Assembly (NCBI GenBank): GCA_027531445.1
Contig: JAPZRK010000090.1
Location: 1-17,485 of the forward strand
DNA: 17,485 nucleotides
DNA from: Leptospira sp.
Lineage (GTDB): Bacteria > Spirochaetota > Leptospiria > Leptospirales > Leptospiraceae
Reading direction: 5' to 3'
Shown here: positions 6,722 to 14,468 of the stretch, piece by piece
Layout of the letters: the number at the start of each line of letters is the position of its first letter
How positions within the stretch are numbered: position 1 is the stretch's first letter
Position numbers and translations under genes: made by a program
The notes under the pieces: model-generated
Databases searched by the model: none
Seen by the model: the letters and a program-made list of their open reading frames with translations, nothing else
Told to the model about the DNA's origin: nothing

Positions 6722-7543
6722 TTGCTTACAAATCAAATCTTTTACACCTTCCTACTTTGTTTTTTCTTAGCCCCATCCATTTTTTCCCAAACTTTGCGCG
6801 TAAAAGGCAGTGATACTATGCTTCCGATGATGCAACTCCAGGTAGAAGCCTACGTAAAAAAGATGAATGCTAACATAACCACAACTGGAGGAGGAAGTGG
6901 AAACGGAATTACATCTTTGCTTGATGGAACGGCTGATATTGCAATGTCATCTAGAGATGTAAAATTAGGTGAAAAGTTAAAATTTGAAGAGAAAAAGCTC
7001 GATATTGTAACGGAAAAAATCGCTGTTGATGCTCTCTCAATCATTGTCCATCCTAATAATCCGATTCAAAAACTAACGCGTGAACAACTTGAAGATATAT
7101 TTACCGGAAAGATAACAAACTGGAAAGAAGTTGGTGGACAAGATCAAAAGATTACTGTTTACACTCGAGAATCTAGTTCTGGTACATTTGAGTTTATGAA
7201 AGAACATGTCATGAACAAAAAAGAATTTGCAAAAGACGCTATTTCAACAGCAGCTAGTGCCCAGATTGTGCATGGAGTGAGTAAAAACGAAGGAGCTATC
7301 GGTTATGTGGGTCTTGCTTATGTAGAAAACATTATAAAAGCAATCTCTGTCTCTTATAACGGTAAAGATTTTATTTTTCCAAATTTCAATAATGCACATA
7401 AAGGAATTTATCCAATCGCGCGGCCATTGTTTCTCCTTTATGACAAAAGTCAGGAGAAAAAAATCGCTCCATTTATTGAGTTTGTGCTCTCTTCGTATGG
7501 ACAAAAACTTGTAACACACAAAGGCTACGTACCTGTCAACTAA
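6722..7543 (+). CDS. pstS: Phosphate ABC transporter, periplasmic phosphate-binding protein PstS
   Basis: This protein captures inorganic phosphate in the periplasm and hands it to the PstC/PstA permease. It is 273 aa, matching the shorter PstS type rather than the ~346-aa E. coli protein. The signal peptide covers residues 1-22. Phosphate-site segments are visible: G-S-D-T-M at 29-33, S-S-R-D at 76-79, and R-E-S-S-S-G-T-F at 149-156. The start codon is TTG at 6722, supported by AGAGGT six bases upstream; no better start gives a complete signal peptide. It is the first gene of a pstS-pstC-pstA-pstB operon. Phosphate control would be expected from the family, but no clear Pho box was recognised upstream. 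Confidence 0.93.
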   Translation: MLTNQIFYTFLLCFFLAPSIFSQTLRVKGSDTMLPMMQLQVEAYVKKMNANITTTGGGSGNGITSLLDGTADIAMSSRDVKLGEKLKFEEKKLDIVTEKIAVDALSIIVHPNNPIQKLTREQLEDIFTGKITNWKEVGGQDQKITVYTRESSSGTFEFMKEHVMNKKEFAKDAISTAASAQIVHGVSKNEGAIGYVGLAYVENIIKAISVSYNGKDFIFPNFNNAHKGIYPIARPLFLLYDKSQEKKIAPFIEFVLSSYGQKLVTHKGYVPVN

Positions 7544-7574
7544 GTCAAAAATTCCAGGCAGAATTATTTGGTCA

Positions 7575-8738
7575 ATGATTCATGCCTCAGGCGTATTTAC
7601 AACGATCATCATTCTCGCGATTTCAGTATTCCTGATTCGCGAGGGTTCTTCTATCTTTAATAAATATAAAATCGAAACTGGATATGCAGTAGTCGTAAGC
7701 AATGAAAACCCCATCACCGAACTCAATTCGGAGCAACTTCGTAAAATTAATACCGCTGAAATTGAAACTTGGGACAAATTGGGATGGGAGCCTACTAAAA
7801 TTGAAATATTGACTCTAGAGAGTTTAGAAGATAAGTTTTCTGCAGAAGAATTAGGTAAACGCTACGAGAATGCGGAAACTGTAATATATGAATATATCAA
7901 TTCTCACCCAAATGTAATCGGCATTTTTCCTAAACGATTTTTAGATCCAAAGCTAACGCGAGTCAAATTAGAAAAAGTGACTCTATTTTCTTTATTATTC
8001 CGCAATCACTGGTATCCCAATTCCAATCCTTTTCCTGACTTTGGTGCAGCCGCTATAATTTATGGAAGTCTATATGTTTCTATTCTAGCAATGATCATAG
8101 CAGTCCCAATAGGGCTTATCGTAGCCGTATTTCTTGCTGAAATTGCAACTAGTAGAATTCATAAATTTCAAAAATTCTTTATTGAATTACTTGCAGGTAT
8201 TCCATCCGTGATCTTAGGTTTGTTCGGTCTAGTTTATGTAGTTCCTACAATTAAACTTACGTTCAATTTGGATCGAGGAGAAACTGTACTTGCTGGCGGG
8301 ATCGTGCTTGCAATCATTTCACTTCCTTCATTGATTTCCTTATCCGAAGATGCATTACGCAGTGTAAATAAAGAGGTTAAGGAAGCTAGTTTAGCATTAG
8401 GTGCGACAAAGTTACAAACGATTATTAGAATCTCACTTCCTATGGCACGATCAGGTATTTTTTCTGCGATCATCCTCAGTGCTGGCCGGGCATTTGGTGA
8501 AACGATGGCAGTTCTTATGGTTACCGGCAATTCCACTCTCTTTTCAGTGAGTCCACTAGAATCAGTACGGACAATAACAGGAACTATCGCCTCAGAGCTA
8601 GGAGAGTCTCCCGTTGGTAGTTTGCATTATGAATCTCTTTTTATTTTAGGAAGTATACTATTCTTTATTACATTTTTTTTCAATTTGATTGCTAGTGCAA
8701 TCATGGGAATGGACCATGCCGCAAAAATCAAAAATTGA
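7575..8738 (+). CDS. pstC: Phosphate ABC transporter permease PstC with a PstS-like insert
   Basis: This is an inner-membrane permease subunit forming the phosphate channel with PstA. Helix 1 is at residues ~7-22. The canonical permease core runs from about 143 to 387, with the coupling EAA-type loop at 270-295. At 387 aa it is about 70 residues longer than typical PstC (E. coli 319). The excess lies between helix 1 and the core and is homologous to PstS: residues 39-83 align without gaps to PstS 107-151 with 18 identities, including N-P-I, E-Q-L and the final T-x-E-S. A later I-N-S-H-P-N-V-I-G-I stretch matches the PstS G-A-I-G-Y region. The phosphate-binding S-S-S-G-T is replaced by L-E-D-K-F, so the insert probably does not bind phosphate. 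ATG 7575 has a weak ribosome binding site. The frame is open upstream to 7515 but offers no ATG, GTG or TTG. Confidence 0.92.
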   Translation: MIHASGVFTTIIILAISVFLIREGSSIFNKYKIETGYAVVVSNENPITELNSEQLRKINTAEIETWDKLGWEPTKIEILTLESLEDKFSAEELGKRYENAETVIYEYINSHPNVIGIFPKRFLDPKLTRVKLEKVTLFSLLFRNHWYPNSNPFPDFGAAAIIYGSLYVSILAMIIAVPIGLIVAVFLAEIATSRIHKFQKFFIELLAGIPSVILGLFGLVYVVPTIKLTFNLDRGETVLAGGIVLAIISLPSLISLSEDALRSVNKEVKEASLALGATKLQTIIRISLPMARSGIFSAIILSAGRAFGETMAVLMVTGNSTLFSVSPLESVRTITGTIASELGESPVGSLHYESLFILGSILFFITFFFNLIASAIMGMDHAAKIKN

Positions 8739-9558
8739 AGCTTATGTTTTTGCATTCGCTCAATTCATTTCGTTGCTTGTATTTATTCTTATACTTTCGA
8801 TCATTCTATTCATAGTTTGGCAAGGTATACCTCGTCTAAATTTGGATTTTATTTTCAAAAATCCCTTTGATGGAATGATGAAGGGTGGTATTTTTCCTGC
8901 GATCGTTGGCTCTCTTTTATTAATTGCACTTAGCTGCACAATCGCTTTTCCATTAGGTGTTTTTGCTGGAATATATATGGCAGAATATTCGGAAATACGC
9001 ATTTTACGATATATCACAAGAATCATGACGCAAAATTTAGCTGGGATACCATCTATCGTGTTTGGTTTATTTGGTCTTTCGATTTTTGTGAAATGGTTTG
9101 GGCTTGGTGTTAGTTTGCTCTCGGGTAGTTTGACCCTTGCTATATTGATTCTTCCTTTAATTATCAAAACAACCGAGGAAAGTTTAAAGGCAGTAGATCC
9201 CATTTATCGCTTAACTAGTTATTCTCTAGGAGCATCAAAGATCCGAACCATCTTTGTCATTGTATTGCCTATGGCAATGCCTGGGATCATTACTTCATTT
9301 ATTTTAAGCATTGGTCGTGTGGCAGGTGAAACGGCCGCAATTCTTTTTACGGTTGTTGCCTTTTATACTCCTAACGTCAATTACAGTCTGGACTCTCAAG
9401 TTATGGCATTACCTTATCATATTTATGTAATGGCAACAAGTGGGATCGATTTGAATGTTTCGAGAGAAATTGCCTTCTCTACTTCACTCGTGCTTCTTTT
9501 ATTAATTATTATTTTAAATACAATCGCGGGTAGCCTAAGGCTACGAAAAAAAGGATAG
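8716..9558 (+). CDS. pstA: Phosphate ABC transporter permease PstA
   Basis: This is the second inner-membrane permease subunit of the phosphate importer. It has about six membrane helices. The typical F-G-L-F-G-L segment and the cytoplasmic coupling loop (S-Y-S-L-G-A-S-K-I-R-T-I then L-P-M-A-M-P-G-I) contact PstB. With ATG 8716 as start it is 280 aa, close to the family norm. A TTG nine codons upstream is possible but less likely, because the usual basic cytoplasmic N-terminus (M-P-Q-K-S-K) begins at the ATG. The gene overlaps the end of pstC by 23 bases, which implies translational coupling and equal expression of the two permease halves. Unlike PstC it has no periplasmic insert. Confidence 0.92.
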   Translation: MPQKSKIEAYVFAFAQFISLLVFILILSIILFIVWQGIPRLNLDFIFKNPFDGMMKGGIFPAIVGSLLLIALSCTIAFPLGVFAGIYMAEYSEIRILRYITRIMTQNLAGIPSIVFGLFGLSIFVKWFGLGVSLLSGSLTLAILILPLIIKTTEESLKAVDPIYRLTSYSLGASKIRTIFVIVLPMAMPGIITSFILSIGRVAGETAAILFTVVAFYTPNVNYSLDSQVMALPYHIYVMATSGIDLNVSREIAFSTSLVLLLLIIILNTIAGSLRLRKKG

Positions 9559-9559
9559 A

Positions 9560-10312
9560 ATGGATTTATTGACGATTAAAAATTTCAGCGTTTTTTATGG
9601 TAAAGAACGAGCCTTACATCGTATCAATTTACCTATAGAAAAATATAACATCACCGCGCTAATCGGTCCATCCGGGTGTGGTAAGTCTACATTGCTTCGA
9701 TCCATAAACAGAATGAATGACTTCGTGGACGGTTTCCAGTCTGAAGGAACAATCACTTTTTATGATAAAGAAATCTACGGAAAAGATATTGATGTAAATT
9801 TACTTAGAAAACAAATCGGAATGGTATTCCAAAAACCCACAGCGTTCCAAAAATCCATTTTTGAAAACGTCGCATACGGATTACGTGTCAATGGCGAAAC
9901 GGACAAATACACCATCGAAGTAAAAGTCGAGGATGCTTTAACCAAAGCAGCGATCTGGGACGAAGTTAAACATATACTCAACCGACCTGCCTCTACTTTA
10001 TCAGGTGGTCAGCAGCAACGATTGTGTATCGCTCGAGCGATTGTCCTAAACCCCGAACTATTATTGTTAGATGAGCCAACATCTGCACTTGACCCAGCTT
10101 CCACTCTAAAAATAGAGGAATTGATTCGTGATTTAGCTAAATACTTAACGGTTGTCATAGTAACACACAACATGCAACAGGCAAAACGATTGAGTGATAA
10201 AACCGCCTTCTTTTACTTAGGGGAATTAATCGAATTTTCCGATACACAGATGCTTTTCAACGAACCTAAAGAAGATAAAACGGCAAGATACGTTAGAGGT
10301 GAGTATGGCTAA
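9560..10312 (+). CDS. pstB: Phosphate ABC transporter ATPase PstB
   Basis: This cytoplasmic ATPase powers phosphate import by binding the PstC/PstA coupling loops. It is 250 aa and complete: Walker A GPSGCGKST at 36-44, Q-loop V-F-Q-K-P at 89-93, signature LSGGQQQR at 147-154, Walker B L-L-L-L-D-E-P at 167-173, and switch His203. The phosphate-specific R-S-I-N-R-M-N-D segment follows the Walker A. The ATG follows the pstA stop by one base, and its ribosome binding site (AAGGA, 9551-9555) lies in the end of pstA, so the two are translationally coupled. It is the last gene of the operon. No phoU follows, although phoU often does in other bacteria. Confidence 0.96.
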   Translation: MDLLTIKNFSVFYGKERALHRINLPIEKYNITALIGPSGCGKSTLLRSINRMNDFVDGFQSEGTITFYDKEIYGKDIDVNLLRKQIGMVFQKPTAFQKSIFENVAYGLRVNGETDKYTIEVKVEDALTKAAIWDEVKHILNRPASTLSGGQQQRLCIARAIVLNPELLLLDEPTSALDPASTLKIEELIRDLAKYLTVVIVTHNMQQAKRLSDKTAFFYLGELIEFSDTQMLFNEPKEDKTARYVRGEYG

Positions 10313-10361
10313 GAATTTTAGGATTTTCTTAGATTGTATCTTCACTGTTTTTTTAGATATG

Positions 10362-10398
10362 TTATGTGCTCCTTCTATTTACACAAAGAAGCACATAA
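10362..10398. terminator. Hairpin between pstB and the convergent secreted-protein gene
   Basis: A 13-bp stem with one mismatch (10362-10374 with 10386-10398) encloses an 11-base loop. It lies midway in the 135-bp spacer between convergent genes, where a bidirectional transcription stop is expected. No good T-run directly follows on either strand, so a factor-assisted or weak terminator, or an mRNA-end stabiliser, is as likely as an intrinsic terminator. Confidence 0.4.
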
Positions 10399-10447
10399 TA
10401 TACTCAAGGCTAAAAACAAAATAAATAATTTGATGCAAAACGGAAAA

Positions 10448-11509
10448 CTAAGGGGCCACCGTACTACGAAAGGCGACGCTCAGAGCAGTTAGCTTCGCAA
10501 TTGTCAGATCAGTATCGGATCCACCGGACATTTCAGAAAAAAGTGAATCAACAGAAGCAACCGATGGATACAAATTTCCACCTGTATTAAAAGAATTTGT
10601 ATCTGAAGTCACTCCATCTGTCACAAAATACTTCGACGAACCTGTGGCAGTTGGGTTGCTTGTTATATTGAAATAAGCATTGTTATTCGAATTGGCAGTC
10701 GTACATAGAGTTGAAGCGATGGCACCATCGTTGAATCCATACTTTGCAGTCGAATAAAAAGGAGTTACATTCTTTGTGATAAACGCAATGGCGTAATAAT
10801 CTGAATTACCGCCAGTACAGGTCGTAGTTGTCACAGGTGTCGCAAGCGCCTTATAACTAATCGTACCAGCGGAAGCACTAGCCGTGACTTTGATGCGACC
10901 AGCTTGGATCCCACCAGAAGCTTCTATGGGTCCATTCCAAGAACAAATCATCGTACCATTGGTGGATCCGCCAGTCATTGCGCATTCGATTTGCCTGTTT
11001 GCCGAATTTAAGGTTGTATCAAATCTGTTAGGTTGCCAGATCGCAAGTACACCGCTACCAACCGACTTATCTGTTGAACTGTCAAAGTACAATTCCAGTG
11101 CTTTAGTGGCACTCGAGCCTGATCCAAGCCAAATCTCAAAACTTGATTTGTAAGTTTTTGAACCAAGTGCCGTACTTGTAACCGAAGAATTAAAATTGGG
11201 TGTATAACGGAGCGTATAATTTCCATTGACCGAAGTGACAGTCGTAGTTTGATTCAGAACAGCACTCGTTGCAAGTTGTGAAAGCAATGTGTCGATACCT
11301 TTGACAATGTCCTTTGTAAATTTTGCAACATCACGAACTCCATCCCAATTGGAACTTGCCGCAAAAACAGGTTTAACAGTTCCCAACTGGACTTGAAATT
11401 CGAAATGCTTATTTGAACGGGGTGAGTATTTGGAAATGGTCTCTTTCCAAGCCCAATCAAGAGATACTAAAAAGAATAAAGCGAGTGAAATGAGTATATA
11501 TCGATTCAT
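10448..11509 (-). CDS. Exported beta-rich protein, function unknown
   Basis: Not recognised. The 353-aa product has an N-terminal hydrophobic segment (residues ~4-20) that fits a signal peptide or a single membrane anchor. It has no lipobox cysteine. The rest is rich in Thr, Ser, Asn and Gly with alternating hydrophobic residues, as in an extracellular beta-sandwich. Four cysteines, in I-E-C-A, M-I-C-S, T-T-C-T and T-L-C-T contexts, could form two disulfides. Its ATG lies 7 bases after the stop of the upstream 72-aa lipoprotein, so the two are co-transcribed and probably work at the same site. A domain-level search against other Leptospira proteins would be needed to name it. Confidence 0.7.
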   Translation of the reverse strand: MNRYILISLALFFLVSLDWAWKETISKYSPRSNKHFEFQVQLGTVKPVFAASSNWDGVRDVAKFTKDIVKGIDTLLSQLATSAVLNQTTTVTSVNGNYTLRYTPNFNSSVTSTALGSKTYKSSFEIWLGSGSSATKALELYFDSSTDKSVGSGVLAIWQPNRFDTTLNSANRQIECAMTGGSTNGTMICSWNGPIEASGGIQAGRIKVTASASAGTISYKALATPVTTTTCTGGNSDYYAIAFITKNVTPFYSTAKYGFNDGAIASTLCTTANSNNNAYFNITSNPTATGSSKYFVTDGVTSDTNSFNTGGNLYPSVASVDSLFSEMSGGSDTDLTIAKLTALSVAFRSTVAP

Positions 11510-11516
11510 ATGCTAC

Positions 11517-11735
11517 CTACTTTGCGACTCCATCTGGGATATTGATAAAAAATCCAGTCGAATCAGTGGAAGTATTTCGATTCAAAAGAAAAAGAAGGAA
11601 TAAACCATTTCTATCCTCTTTTTCTTCCTTTTTGCAGGAGAGAAAGATTGGCGAAAGAATCAAACAGGCAATCAATAGATTCCGAACTATCCGGGCCGGA
11701 ATCGTGAAAAATCGTTTTTTTGGGATGGAAGACAT
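11517..11735 (-). CDS. Small lipoprotein, function unknown
   Basis: This is a 72-aa product with a long basic N-terminus (K-K-R, R, R), a hydrophobic core and a lipobox ending L-S-C (C34), followed at once by charged K-K-E-E-K-E-D-R. A Leu/Phe-rich patch G-L-F-L-L-F-L-L-N lies at 44-52, then a short polar tail. The mature part is only about 39 residues, so it may be an accessory or anchor for the 353-aa exported protein encoded 7 bases downstream. The start at 11735 is supported by GAGGTA eight bases upstream. A candidate promoter lies at 11757-11785. The gene is real by its ribosome binding site, lipobox and operon position, but no family is recognised. Confidence 0.65.
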   Translation of the reverse strand: MSSIPKKRFFTIPARIVRNLLIACLILSPIFLSCKKEEKEDRNGLFLLFLLNRNTSTDSTGFFINIPDGVAK

Positions 11736-11756
11736 GCGTTTACTACCTCAATTCTA

Positions 11757-11785
11757 TTTATGATCTATAAAAAAAATCCAGTCAA
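11757..11785 (-). promoter_or_regulatory. Candidate promoter of the small-lipoprotein operon
   Basis: On the minus strand, TTGACT (11785-11780) and CATAAA (11762-11757) are separated by 17 bp. Transcription would begin near 11750, leaving a leader of about 15 bases that still contains the GAGGTA ribosome binding site. Confidence 0.35.
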
Positions 11786-11827
11786 ACAATTTTTGACAGA
11801 TTATAACTCATCTTTTTTGCCTTTGAC
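11781..11827. promoter_or_regulatory. GTCAAA/TTTGAC repeat cluster between divergent genes
   Basis: GTCAAA at 11781-11786 forms an inverted repeat with TTTGAC at 11792-11797 (5-base centre). A third copy, TTTGAC, lies at 11822-11827, 30 bp from the second. The cluster lies in the 162-bp spacer between the small-lipoprotein operon and the membrane AraC gene, and overlaps the candidate -35 of the former. It could be a site for the adjacent regulator. The hexamers are short, so this is tentative. Nothing else is seen in the spacer. Confidence 0.25.
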
Positions 11828-11897
11828 TTTCAGATATGTCTAAACAAACTGAATTCGAAAAGAAGATGTACTCTTTGATGCTAAATTGTATTAAGTA

Positions 11898-13019
11898 ATG
11901 GAATTATATCTACTAACATCATTCACATCTATCTCTCTTTTGTTCTTCTTGGGTGAACTAAGTTTACAAAAGAAAACAGACCAAAACTTTTTGTTAGCTT
12001 ACATATTTTTAACCGGCGGAATTTTTTTCTTTCATTCCTTCCTGTTACATTCAAATTTAATCTACCATTATAGCTTTTTATTTTTATCGCCTACCCCATT
12101 CCTTGCTTTGCTCGGCCCGATATCCGAGCGATATTTATTTATCACCTTTGAAAATCGACGCGAACCTATCTCAAAATTTTATAAAAAAATCATTCCTACT
12201 TTGATCGTTTTAATTTTAATGATTCCATTCTATTTTCGAGATTTAAATTTTAATCGGGTGATCAGCGAAAATGGAAAAATAAACTTAGAGCACTTGCCGA
12301 TCCAAGTCAAAGTTGCAGTGGTTCTAGCATTATCTTCGTTATTTTACTTCTACCTCTCTCCACTTGTAAAATTATTATTCTTAATTAAACTCGATCGATT
12401 ATGGAAAGATCCAAAATTGAGAATATTCTTCATCATCTCTATAATACTGAATCTTTTTTTTCCAATTTTGTTTTTATTTTCCTATATTTATAATAGATCC
12501 CTCGCACATGTAGTCGTCTCCATTTATGCTGGTTTCATTTTATGTTTTTTTTATTTAGTCAAACAGAGATTCCCAAACTTTTTTTTGGACCTTCAGGAAA
12601 AAGTAATCTTTGAAAAGAAGTATCGCAAATCTCAGTTAGCGAACATAGACTTAGAGAAGTTAAGAACTACTTTTTTGCACCTATTCAGCGTTGAAAAAAT
12701 CTATTTAAAAGATGATCTCTCCTTGGGTGATTTAGCGGAAAAGATGAATATTTCGAATCACAAACTTTCAGAGTATTTAAGAATTGTAGAACAAAAACAA
12801 TTCTATCAAATTTTAGCAGAGTATCGAGTAGAAGAGGCCAAAGACAAAATTCGTAACTCTGGGAAAATGACATTTTTGGAAATAGCTTACTCTTCTGGAT
12901 TCAATTCAAAATCAAATTTCAATCAAGTTTTCAAACAAATCACTGGTAAGACACCAACCCAATACAAAATTATGTCCAAGTCGTCCGATATGGACGACAA
13001 TAAGAAATTTGTCAGCTAA
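11898..13019 (+). CDS. Membrane-bound AraC-family transcriptional regulator
   Basis: This is a 373-aa protein in which residues 1-230 are strongly hydrophobic, with about seven predicted helices, and residues ~240-360 form an AraC-type DNA-binding domain. A linker K-Y-R-K-S-Q-L (241-247), typical of this group, joins the two. The first HTH is at about 275-296 and the second at about 325-347, ending F-K-Q-I-T-G-K-T-P-T-Q-Y. The regulator would sense a signal in or across the inner membrane and bind DNA from there. The start ATG 11898 has a weak ribosome binding site but gives a full first helix. Three genes follow on the same strand with gaps of 26-65 bases (35, 26 and 65). It is divergent from the small-lipoprotein operon, which is a possible target. 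The signal is unknown. Confidence 0.88.
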   Translation: MELYLLTSFTSISLLFFLGELSLQKKTDQNFLLAYIFLTGGIFFFHSFLLHSNLIYHYSFLFLSPTPFLALLGPISERYLFITFENRREPISKFYKKIIPTLIVLILMIPFYFRDLNFNRVISENGKINLEHLPIQVKVAVVLALSSLFYFYLSPLVKLLFLIKLDRLWKDPKLRIFFIISIILNLFFPILFLFSYIYNRSLAHVVVSIYAGFILCFFYLVKQRFPNFFLDLQEKVIFEKKYRKSQLANIDLEKLRTTFLHLFSVEKIYLKDDLSLGDLAEKMNISNHKLSEYLRIVEQKQFYQILAEYRVEEAKDKIRNSGKMTFLEIAYSSGFNSKSNFNQVFKQITGKTPTQYKIMSKSSDMDDNKKFVS

Positions 13020-13054
13020 GATTGCAGAACTAACTTTATCGAGATAAAATCTAT

Positions 13055-13930
13055 ATGAGAAATCGAATCTACACACTACTTTTATTGACAATCTTATTTA
13101 CAAATCACTGCGAATCATCTTCTAGCGATAATGATTCGCTAACGAAAACGTTCACATTGCTTTATCTTCAAAGACAATTATTGAATGCAACAACAGGAAT
13201 AAGTGAGTTCGACAATCTTTCTACGTATTACTCCACGATGAAAAAATTGGAAGTCCAAGTCATATACGAAGAAGGTGCGGAGCCATATACAGGTAGCTTT
13301 ACCAATCCCGCTACCGCAACTACGAAAACTGTATGGGGAATTTTCGAAGACAATATCAAGGAAATATTCAACAACCGAGGTCAATCCGTATCCTTTACGA
13401 TCCCATCGAGTACATCATCGATGACATCCTTATCTTCTCAAAATAAAACAAATTGGACGAATAGTGAGCTACTAGATTTTGCAAAAACATATCGAAAATC
13501 TGCCTCAACTTCGGATACGGGTAGATTTTTTGTCGCATTTTTAAATGGATATTTTAATGAAAATGGCAGTAGTAACCAAAATGTCATCGGAGTGAATCTA
13601 ACGGGAACCCCTTATCTATTTATATTCAAACCAGTCATAACATCCATTAGTGTAGGCGTTGCAACCACTGCCACTAGAGTTTATGTTGAGCAGTCAACAC
13701 TTGTACATGAAATGGGACACGCATTAGGTTTGGTTAACAATGGGGTTCCACTTTCTAGTGCACATCAAGATACTTCCAATGGGAAACATTGCTCAAATTC
13801 TACATGTGTAATGTATTACGCAAATACAGGCACAAGTGCACTTGTGACCTTTTTGCAAACATACCTTCAAACTGGATCAAATATAATGTTAAAAAGTGAT
13901 TGTCTGACTGACATTAAAAATTATAAGTAG
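13055..13930 (+). CDS. Lipoprotein zinc metalloprotease, metzincin-like
   Basis: This is a 291-aa lipoprotein. The signal peptide ends at C19 (T-N-H-C-E). The mature protein carries HEMGHALG at 218-225, continuing to G230 and H237. This is an extended metzincin pattern HExxHxxG(x)nH, with H218 and H222 as zinc ligands, E219 as catalytic base, and H237 (or D239) as likely third ligand. C256 and C261 precede M263 in C-V-M-Y-Y, which fits a Met-turn. Lipoproteins annotated as membrane metalloproteases in Bacteroidetes have the same H-Q-D...H-C...C-[LV]-M-Y layout, from memory. It starts 35 bases after the membrane AraC gene and may be co-transcribed with it. The ribosome binding site is weak. 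The substrate is unknown. Confidence 0.8.
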   Translation: MRNRIYTLLLLTILFTNHCESSSSDNDSLTKTFTLLYLQRQLLNATTGISEFDNLSTYYSTMKKLEVQVIYEEGAEPYTGSFTNPATATTKTVWGIFEDNIKEIFNNRGQSVSFTIPSSTSSMTSLSSQNKTNWTNSELLDFAKTYRKSASTSDTGRFFVAFLNGYFNENGSSNQNVIGVNLTGTPYLFIFKPVITSISVGVATTATRVYVEQSTLVHEMGHALGLVNNGVPLSSAHQDTSNGKHCSNSTCVMYYANTGTSALVTFLQTYLQTGSNIMLKSDCLTDIKNYK

Positions 13931-13956
13931 TTCACTTTTTAAAAACAAAGACAACT

Positions 13957-14403
13957 ATGAATTTAGATTTATTACAACAAATCAATTTGATACTAGCTGG
14001 TGCAAGTGTCTGTTTAACCTGGTTAGTACAAATATTAATATATCCTAATTTTTTGTTATTAAAAGAAATTCATTTTAAAGAATATCACACTTTCCATAGC
14101 CTTCGGATCACATGGATCGCCGCACCAATTATGCTTGGTGAATTATTTGTGACTTCATTTGCTTTATGGATGCAATTTGACCTGGTCAATCTTTTCGATT
14201 TTTTGCTTGTCGCATTTGTTTGGATTGTCACTTTTTTTTGGGCAGTTCCTGCGCATGAACGACTCGGCTCACTCGTTACATTGGAAACATACCGTTCTCT
14301 TTATAAAGCACACTCGATCCGAACGGCATTTTGGACAGCGAGGCTCTGTCTTATTTTTTTCAAATTGAATGGAAAATATGGAGGATCAGATCCAAATTTT
14401 TAA
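13957..14403 (+). CDS. Small multi-helix membrane protein, function unknown
   Basis: Not recognised. The 148-aa product has three clear membrane helices (about 9-29, 51-71 and 78-97) and a possible fourth near 123-135. Polar residues that look conserved-like cluster at the cytoplasmic or periplasmic edges: V-P-A-H-E-R-L-G (97-104) and A-H-S-I-R-T-x3-T-A-R (118-129). The histidines and arginines there could bind a cofactor or ion, but no known motif is matched. It begins 26 bases after the metalloprotease stop and lies 65 bases before the preferred start of the cyclase gene, so it is probably part of the same transcript. No signal peptide cleavage site is seen. Confidence 0.65.
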   Translation: MNLDLLQQINLILAGASVCLTWLVQILIYPNFLLLKEIHFKEYHTFHSLRITWIAAPIMLGELFVTSFALWMQFDLVNLFDFLLVAFVWIVTFFWAVPAHERLGSLVTLETYRSLYKAHSIRTAFWTARLCLIFFKLNGKYGGSDPNF

Positions 14404-14468
14404 AAAATAAGAGTGTGATGTTTCCCCTCCTATGCTAAATGTTAGCAAAAGGATTCAAAGAGGAACTA

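Noticed and set aside
8760..9203. 147-aa minus-strand open frame
   Set aside because: It lies wholly inside pstA, antisense to it, and has no ribosome binding site or recognisable domain; it is a shadow of a conserved gene.
11542..11763. 73-aa plus-strand open frame
   Set aside because: It is antisense to the 72-aa lipoprotein gene, which has a ribosome binding site, lipobox and operon position.
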